Positions 59,007 to 64,000 of a DNA stretch of 64,000 nt are shown here, in pieces. The position numbers were made by a program, and so were the translations under genes. Every line of letters starts with the position of its first letter. The stretch's first letter is position 1. The DNA lies in contig CAJUTR010000001.1 of the NCBI GenBank assembly GCA_910589665.1, positions 204,224 through 268,223 of the forward strand, given 5' to 3'. The notes beneath the pieces are model-generated. The model did not search any database. It saw only the letters and a program-made list of their open reading frames with translations, and was not told the origin of the DNA. Origin of the DNA: an uncultured Eubacterium sp. (lineage in GTDB: Bacteria; Bacillota; Clostridia; Lachnospirales; Lachnospiraceae).

Positions 59007-59035
59007 TTGCTATTTTGTAAAAAAAGCATTACAAT
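59007..59035 (+). promoter_or_regulatory. Promoter of the decarboxylase operon
   Basis: TTGCTA (59007-59012) and TACAAT (59030-59035) are 17 bases apart. Transcription would begin near 59042, giving a 40-base leader. Confidence 0.8.
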
Positions 59036-59082
59036 TATAATTGGATAAAATTTTTTTTAATATAAAAAGTGGAGGACCGCAT

Positions 59083-60459
59083 ATGAGTAATTCAGCAAAA
59101 ATGTCAGCGAGGCAGAGGATTGAAGCGCTCGTTGACGCAAACAGTTTTGTTGAGATCGGTGGACGTGTAACAAAGAGGAACACGGATTTCAACATGCAGG
59201 AAAAGGCAGTGCCGGCTGATGGAGTCATTACCGGTTATGGTGTGATCGACTCCGACCTGGTGTATGTGTACAGCCAGGACGTGTCGGCGATGAATGGTTC
59301 CATTGGCGAGATGCACGCAAAAAAGATCGCCAGACTTTACGAGATGGCTGTAAAGGCCGGGGCGCCGGTGATCGGTTTGATCGATTGTGCAGGCGTTCGT
59401 ATTCAGGAGGCGGTAGATGCTTTGGCAGGATTTGGGGAAATCTACATAAGCAAAGTACGTGCGAGTGGTGTGATTCCTCAGATCAGTGCAATCCTGGGTT
59501 CCTGTGGAGGAGGAGTGGCCATTTCGTCCCTTCTTTCCGATTTCACGTTTATGGATTCCCAAAATGGAAAATTATTTGTCAATTCTCCAAACGCGATCGA
59601 AGGGAACAATGTTGAGAAATGTGATACGGCAGAAGCAGCATTCCAGGCAGAAGCTGGAAATGTGGACTTTGTCTGTGACGGAGAGGCAGATGTGCTTGCG
59701 CAGATCCGTTCCCTCATCCAGATCCTTCCCGCAAACTTTGATGATTTTGCAGGGAAAGATACAGACGATGATATGAACCGTGTCATCTCAGGATTCGAGG
59801 GCATGATCTCAGACCCGGCGGCAGCGCTGGCGCAGATCGCGGATGGAAACGTGTTTATGGAAACGAAAAAAGAGTACGCCAAAGATATGGTTACCGGATT
59901 TATGACGCTGAACGGCGGGACGGTAGGAGCCGTGGCAAACGCAGGTGACGGTGTTCTCACGACAGCCGGATGTAAAAAGGCTGAGAAATTCGTATACTTC
60001 TGTGATGCGTTTGGTATCCCGGTCGTGACGTTGACGAATGTGAAATCGTATGCTTCTTCGATGGAAGAGGAGAAGACGATCGGACAGGCGGTCGCAGATC
60101 TCACATGTGCCTTTGCCAGTGCGGATGTTCCGAAAGTGAACGTGATCACGGGAGAGGCATTCGGAAGCGCGTATGTGGCTATGAATTCCAAGCACATCGG
60201 GGCGGATCTCGTCCTTGCCCTTGAGGGAGCAAAAGTCGGTGTGATGGATGCGAAAGTGGCGGCACAGATCATGTATGAAGATGAGGTAAGCAAGGAAAAG
60301 GATACGAGTGCTGCCCTGGAAAAGAAAGCAAAAGAATTTGACGAGATGCAGTGCAATGTGAACATTGCCGCGAAACGTGGCTATGTGGATAACGTGATCG
60401 AAGGCGCTCAAATTCGGAAACAGTTGATCTATGCTATGCAGATGTTTGGAATGAGGTGA
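59083..60459 (+). CDS. mmdA: Acyl-CoA carboxyltransferase subunit (methylmalonyl-CoA decarboxylase alpha / 12S type)
   Basis: 458 residues from ATG 59083, seven bases after GGAGG. The carboxyltransferase folds of the PccB/MmdA family are present: SARQRIEALVDANSFVEIG, VSAMNGSIGEMHAKKI, LIDCAGVRIQEAVDAL, ILGSCGGGVAISS and GVLTTAGCKKAEKF. It is shorter than typical MmdA (about 510) because the N-terminal helices are reduced. The enzyme moves carboxyl groups between acyl-CoA and biotin. Methylmalonyl-CoA is the likely substrate by family, but malonyl-, glutaconyl- or propionyl-type CoA esters are possible. It heads an operon that also encodes a pyruvate/oxaloacetate-type carboxyltransferase. Confidence 0.88.
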   Translation: MSNSAKMSARQRIEALVDANSFVEIGGRVTKRNTDFNMQEKAVPADGVITGYGVIDSDLVYVYSQDVSAMNGSIGEMHAKKIARLYEMAVKAGAPVIGLIDCAGVRIQEAVDALAGFGEIYISKVRASGVIPQISAILGSCGGGVAISSLLSDFTFMDSQNGKLFVNSPNAIEGNNVEKCDTAEAAFQAEAGNVDFVCDGEADVLAQIRSLIQILPANFDDFAGKDTDDDMNRVISGFEGMISDPAAALAQIADGNVFMETKKEYAKDMVTGFMTLNGGTVGAVANAGDGVLTTAGCKKAEKFVYFCDAFGIPVVTLTNVKSYASSMEEEKTIGQAVADLTCAFASADVPKVNVITGEAFGSAYVAMNSKHIGADLVLALEGAKVGVMDAKVAAQIMYEDEVSKEKDTSAALEKKAKEFDEMQCNVNIAAKRGYVDNVIEGAQIRKQLIYAMQMFGMR

Positions 60460-60463
60460 TGGA

Positions 60464-60850
60464 ATGGCGATGTTACTAGCGGCAGAGGAAGCTGTCACGA
60501 CGATGCCGGAGGCACTGGTGAATACCCTGCTCGGGATGGGAACTGTATTTTGTGTTCTGATACTGATTTCCTTTATTATTTACCTGCTTAAGTTCATACC
60601 GGATCTGCTGAACGGATCGAAGAAAGAAAAAGAATCGGTACAGCCTTCAGACAGCAGGAAACAGTCCGTACCAGTGCAAAAACCTGTTTCAAAACCAGCG
60701 CCGGCTTCAGCACAAGCTGTGTCAAAACCAGCGGATGACACTCAGCTCGTGGCAGTTATTACGGCAGCGATCATGGCTTCGATGGAACAGGAGGGGACGC
60801 CAGTTCCGGCAGACGGACTATTGATCCGTTCGATCAAAAAGCGTTTTTAA
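60464..60850 (+). CDS. Sodium-pump decarboxylase gamma subunit (OadG family)
   Basis: 128 residues. One N-terminal membrane helix (about 20-43, LGMGTVFCVLILISFIIYLL) is followed by a Pro/Ala/Lys-rich linker and a small end IMASMEQEG with IRSIKKRF. This matches the gamma subunit that holds the biotin-dependent Na+ pump together. The gene is four bases after mmdA. The short C-terminal segment resembles the conserved helix that contacts the carboxyltransferase. Confidence 0.85.
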   Translation: MAMLLAAEEAVTTMPEALVNTLLGMGTVFCVLILISFIIYLLKFIPDLLNGSKKEKESVQPSDSRKQSVPVQKPVSKPAPASAQAVSKPADDTQLVAVITAAIMASMEQEGTPVPADGLLIRSIKKRF

Positions 60851-60903
60851 TAAGCAGTTGAAGGTAAATATTCTGAAAACAAAATTTTAGGAGGATATAA
60901 CAC

Positions 60904-61293
60904 ATGAAAAACTATACAATTACTGTAAATGGAACCGTATATGATGTAGCGGTGGAAGAAAAAGCGGGTGGAGCGTCCGCTTCAGCAGTATCCGCTCCAG
61001 CGGCTGCACCAGCTGCAGCTGCACCTGCACCGGCAGTGCCTGCTCCGAAACCGGCGCCAGCTGCAGGAGGATCGGCGGGTTCTGTTAAAGTGACATCACC
61101 GATGCCTGGAAAGATTTTATCCGTGAAGTCAAGCGTTGGTGCAGATGTAAAGAAAGGGGATGTGATCCTTCTTCTTGAGGCGATGAAAATGGAAAATGAG
61201 GTCGTTGCTCCTCAGGATGGAAAGATTGCAAGCATAAACGTAAATTCCGGTGATATGGTTGAATCCGGTGACGTATTGGCGACGATGGATTAA
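60904..61293 (+). CDS. Biotin carboxyl carrier protein
   Basis: 129 residues. The N-terminal strand KNYTITVNGTVYDVAVEE is followed by an Ala/Pro hinge (about 25-60) and the biotinyl domain with VTSPMPGKILSV and the biotin lysine in LLEAMKMENEVVAP. It carries carboxyl groups between the carboxyltransferases and the membrane pump. TAGGAGG precedes the start. The same carrier could serve both carboxyltransferases of the operon. Confidence 0.95.
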   Translation: MKNYTITVNGTVYDVAVEEKAGGASASAVSAPAAAPAAAAPAPAVPAPKPAPAAGGSAGSVKVTSPMPGKILSVKSSVGADVKKGDVILLLEAMKMENEVVAPQDGKIASINVNSGDMVESGDVLATMD

Positions 61294-61318
61294 TCATAAA
61301 ATACTGGAGGTAATTAAG

Positions 61319-62437
61319 ATGGACGTTTTACAAAATCTTCTCCACCAGACCGCATTTGCGAACGGAACTGTTGACTGGCGCAGCTACGTGATGATACTGG
61401 TTGCTTTCATATTCCTGTATCTGGCGATCCGGAAAGGCTACGAGCCGCTTTTGCTCGTTCCGATCGCGTTTGGTATGCTGCTCGTCAACATTTATCCACC
61501 GATCATGGAGTCTGGCGGATTGTTGGAATATTTCTTTAAACTGGATGAGTGGAGTATCCTGCCGTCCTTGATTTTCCTCGGTGTAGGAGCCATGACAGAC
61601 TTTGGGCCGCTGATCGCGAACCCGAAAAGCTTCTTATTGGGAGCAGCCGCACAGTTCGGTATATTTGCTGCTTATCTTTTGGCGATCATGATGGGCTTCA
61701 ATGGAATGGCAGCGGCTGCCATTTCGATCATCGGCGGCGCTGATGGCCCGACTTCGATCTTCCTTGCTGGAAAGCTCGGACAGACCGATCTGATGGGACC
61801 GATCGCCGTAGCGGCGTATTCGTATATGTCGCTCGTGCCGATCATCCAGCCGCCGATCATGAAATTGTTTACGACAGAAGAAGAGCGTAAGATCAAGATG
61901 GATCAGCTCCGCCCGGTATCCAAACTGGAGCGCATCCTGTTCCCGATCGTCGTTACGACGGTCGTATGTCTGATCCTGCCAAGTACGGCTCCGCTTGTTG
62001 GTATGCTCATGCTCGGTAACTTGTTCAAAGAGTCCGGCGTGGTAAAACAGCTGACGGAAACGGCGTCGAATGCGCTTATGTACATCGTTGTTATCCTTCT
62101 TGGTACGTCGGTGGGAGCGAAAACAAGTGGTGCGAATTTTATCAACCCGGACACGCTGAAGATCGTTGTTCTCGGTCTGGTTGCGTTTTCTGTCGGCACA
62201 GCGGCCGGTGTTTTGTTTGGTAAGCTCATGTGCAAGTTGTCCGGCGGAAAGATAAATCCGCTGATCGGCTCGGCAGGTGTATCGGCAGTGCCGATGGCGG
62301 CTCGTGTGTCCCAAAAGGTCGGTGCGGAAGCGGATCCTACAAACTTCCTTCTGATGCACGCAATGGGGCCGAACGTGGCCGGCGTGATCGGAACGGCCGT
62401 GGCCGCCGGTGTATTTATGGCGATTTTTGGAGTATAG
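61319..62437 (+). CDS. oadB: Sodium-pumping decarboxylase beta subunit
   Basis: 372 residues from ATG 61319, eight bases after GGAGG; longer in-frame starts overlap the previous gene. About ten membrane helices. Family motifs: FLGVGAMTDFGPLIANP, IIGGADGPTSIFLAGKL, which holds the conserved Asp for Na+ and carboxybiotin, and GSAGVSAVPMAARVSQ. It decarboxylates carboxybiotin and exports Na+. It is the membrane core of oxaloacetate, methylmalonyl-CoA and glutaconyl-CoA decarboxylases alike, so it does not itself decide the substrate. Confidence 0.95.
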   Translation: MDVLQNLLHQTAFANGTVDWRSYVMILVAFIFLYLAIRKGYEPLLLVPIAFGMLLVNIYPPIMESGGLLEYFFKLDEWSILPSLIFLGVGAMTDFGPLIANPKSFLLGAAAQFGIFAAYLLAIMMGFNGMAAAAISIIGGADGPTSIFLAGKLGQTDLMGPIAVAAYSYMSLVPIIQPPIMKLFTTEEERKIKMDQLRPVSKLERILFPIVVTTVVCLILPSTAPLVGMLMLGNLFKESGVVKQLTETASNALMYIVVILLGTSVGAKTSGANFINPDTLKIVVLGLVAFSVGTAAGVLFGKLMCKLSGGKINPLIGSAGVSAVPMAARVSQKVGAEADPTNFLLMHAMGPNVAGVIGTAVAAGVFMAIFGV

Positions 62438-62469
62438 CAACATCATTATTATATTAGGAGGAAATAAAC

Positions 62470-63885
62470 ATGGCGAAAAACATGGAAAAAAAGCCAATTA
62501 AAATAACAGAGACAATCCTTCGTGATGCCCATCAGTCTTTGATCGCTACCCGTATGACGACGGAGCAGATGCTTCCGATCGTTGACAAGATGGATCAGGT
62601 CGGCTATCACGCGGTCGAGTGCTGGGGCGGGGCGACGTTTGACGCTTCTCTGCGTTTCCTGAAAGAAGATCCGTGGGAGAGACTTCGCAAGCTGAAAGCT
62701 GGGTTTAAAAATACGAAGCTGCAGATGCTGTTCCGTGGGCAGAACATCCTCGGTTACAATCATTACGCAGACGATGTGGTAGAGTATTTCGTGCAGAAAT
62801 CAATTGCGAATGGTATCGACATCATCCGTATTTTTGATTGTCTGAATGACATCCGGAATCTTGAGACGGCAGTCAAGGCGGCGAACAAGGAAAACGGACA
62901 CGCTCAGATCGCCCTTTCGTATACGCTTGGTGATGCTTATACATTGAATTACTGGAAGGACATAGCAAAGAAGATTGAAGATCTTGGCGCAAAATCACTC
63001 TGTATCAAAGATATGGCGGGATTACTTACGCCATATGAGGCGACAGAGCTTGTGACAGCGTTAAAAGAATCGGTAGATATTCCGATCGATCTTCACACGC
63101 ATTATACATCCGGTGTAGCTGCGATGACATACATGAAAGCGGTCGAGGCAGGCTGTGACATCATTGATACGGCGATGTCGCCGTTTGCTCTCGGAACGAG
63201 CCAGCCAGCGACGGAAGTTATGGTTGAGACATTCCGTGGTACGCCGTATGACACGGGACTTGACCAGAACCTTCTGGCTGAGATTGCGGAGTATTTCCGT
63301 CCGATGAGAGAGGAAGCGCTACAGAGCGGCCTGATGAATACGAAAGTGCTCGGCGTTAATATTAAGACGCTTATGTACCAGGTGCCAGGCGGTATGCTTA
63401 GCAACCTCGTATCCCAGCTGAAAGAAATGGGACAGGAGGATAAGTATCAGGAAGTTCTCGAGGAAGTGCCGCGCGTGCGTAAGGATTTCGGCGAGCCGCC
63501 TCTCGTTACGCCATCTTCCCAGATCGTCGGGACACAGGCGGTACTGAACGTAGTTGCAGGGGAGAGATATAAGATGGTGACGAAGGAGTCGAAGAAACTC
63601 CTTTCGGGTGAGTTCGGACAGACCGTAAAACCGTTTAATCCGGAAGTGCAGAAAAAATGTATCGGCGATGCAAAGCCGATCACATGCCGTCCGGCTGATC
63701 TGATCAAACCGCAGCTGGCCCAGCTCGAGAAAGAAATGGCTCAGTGGAAAGAACAGGATGAGGATGTGTTATCTTATGCGCTGTTCCCACAGGTTGCTAC
63801 GGATTTCTTCAAGTACCGTGAGGCGCAGAAGACGAAAGTGGATGCGACTTTGGCGGATAAGGAAAATCAGGTTTATCCAGTATAA
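62470..63885 (+). CDS. oadA: Oxaloacetate decarboxylase alpha / 5S transcarboxylase-type subunit
   Basis: 471 residues. It starts PIKITETILRDAHQSLIATRM, with the metal-site Asp of the TIM-barrel carboxyltransferase. ECWGGATFDASLRFL, LFRGQNILGYNHYADD, LCIKDMAGLLTP and DLHTHYTSGVAAMTYMKA follow, with the metal-ligand His pair and the carboxylated-lysine motif. It stops before the biotinyl domain, which is a separate gene here. It catalyses carboxyl transfer between oxaloacetate/pyruvate and biotin. Residue features match OadA, PycB and the 5S subunit of transcarboxylase; the name is by family only. Confidence 0.93.
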   Translation: MAKNMEKKPIKITETILRDAHQSLIATRMTTEQMLPIVDKMDQVGYHAVECWGGATFDASLRFLKEDPWERLRKLKAGFKNTKLQMLFRGQNILGYNHYADDVVEYFVQKSIANGIDIIRIFDCLNDIRNLETAVKAANKENGHAQIALSYTLGDAYTLNYWKDIAKKIEDLGAKSLCIKDMAGLLTPYEATELVTALKESVDIPIDLHTHYTSGVAAMTYMKAVEAGCDIIDTAMSPFALGTSQPATEVMVETFRGTPYDTGLDQNLLAEIAEYFRPMREEALQSGLMNTKVLGVNIKTLMYQVPGGMLSNLVSQLKEMGQEDKYQEVLEEVPRVRKDFGEPPLVTPSSQIVGTQAVLNVVAGERYKMVTKESKKLLSGEFGQTVKPFNPEVQKKCIGDAKPITCRPADLIKPQLAQLEKEMAQWKEQDEDVLSYALFPQVATDFFKYREAQKTKVDATLADKENQVYPV

Positions 63886-63903
63886 TATATCGTATGGATG
63901 AGG

Positions 63904-63956
63904 GATCCTGTTGACATGCTTCGGAGACGAGAGCTGTCGGCAGGATCTTTTTTGCT
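63904..63956 (+). terminator. Terminator of the decarboxylase operon
   Basis: GATCCTGTTGACA (63904-63916) pairs with TGTCGGCAGGATC (63935-63947), 13 bp including two G-U pairs, followed by TTTTTT. Nothing further is identified in the last 40 bases of the window. Confidence 0.93.
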
Positions 63957-64000
63957 TTATAGGAAATTCCGACTTTTTGTGGCACAAAGAAAAGCGTATA

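Noticed and set aside
1..64000. tRNA, rRNA, CRISPR, insertion sequence or prophage genes
   Set aside because: No cloverleaf with CCA end, rRNA segment, regularly spaced repeat, transposase or phage structural gene could be recognised on either strand.

Overview
This window is a chromosomal segment of a spore-forming, anaerobic Gram-positive bacterium of the Clostridia, most likely a gut Lachnospiraceae species. The reasons are the butyryl-CoA dehydrogenase/electron-transfer flavoprotein genes, BspA-type leucine-rich-repeat surface proteins, a [FeFe]-hydrogenase-like protein, type III glutamine synthetase, a sodium-pumping decarboxylase operon, and several sporulation genes (spoIVA, yqfC, yqfD, a SpoVB-type flippase and a BofC-like protein). 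No rRNA, tRNA, CRISPR array, prophage or intact insertion sequence was seen. The species is not identified.

Layout. 1-2090: end of bcd, then etfB and etfA and a terminator. 2110-6125: two secreted leucine-rich-repeat paralogues and a third copy reduced by an internal deletion and a frameshift. 6251-9577: a structured leader, then a glycosyltransferase, a polysaccharide deacetylase and a secreted GH5 glucanase. 9648-13693: a DUF4867 protein, a short UvrA-like ATPase and a serine hydrolase. 13759-20862: a complete tryptophan operon trpEGDCFBA behind a tryptophan T-box. 21001-27809: an FKBP/trigger-factor-like lipoprotein and a very large leucine-rich-repeat plus Ig-like surface protein. 27820-34000: spoIVA, a hydrogenase-like Fe-S protein, an NlpC/P60 hydrolase, a BofC-like protein and two flavoproteins (the second runs to 35743). 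35791-39582: proB, a DUF896 gene, 5-formyltetrahydrofolate cyclo-ligase, a decayed ATPase gene and proA. 39660-44007: alaS, an intracellular GH43 enzyme and a 57-residue membrane protein. 44083-50376: rpsU, yqfC, yqfD, phoH, ybeY, a DUF3048 protein and the flippase. 50359-54357: a D,D-carboxypeptidase, two small Ig-like proteins and an HD hydrolase. 54384-58936: glutamine synthetase III (leftward), a double hemerythrin (rightward) and a second D,D-carboxypeptidase (leftward). 59007-63956: a five-gene biotin-dependent, Na+-coupled decarboxylase/transcarboxylase operon closed by a strong terminator.

The most unusual signal is non-coding. A leader of about 110 bases sits directly in front of the ribosome binding site of unrelated genes: the glycosyltransferase and trpB, with a weaker version before the hemerythrin. 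It has one hairpin with a compensatory base change, followed by two interleaved stems with the spacing of an H-type pseudoknot; each strong copy also carries a short reading frame with its own ribosome binding site. Other regulatory points of note are a sigma-E-like spoIVA promoter lying inside the terminator of the preceding gene, two promoters separated by a terminator before glutamine synthetase, and alternative hairpins before rpsU. All functional statements come from reading sequence and family knowledge; no database search was run.
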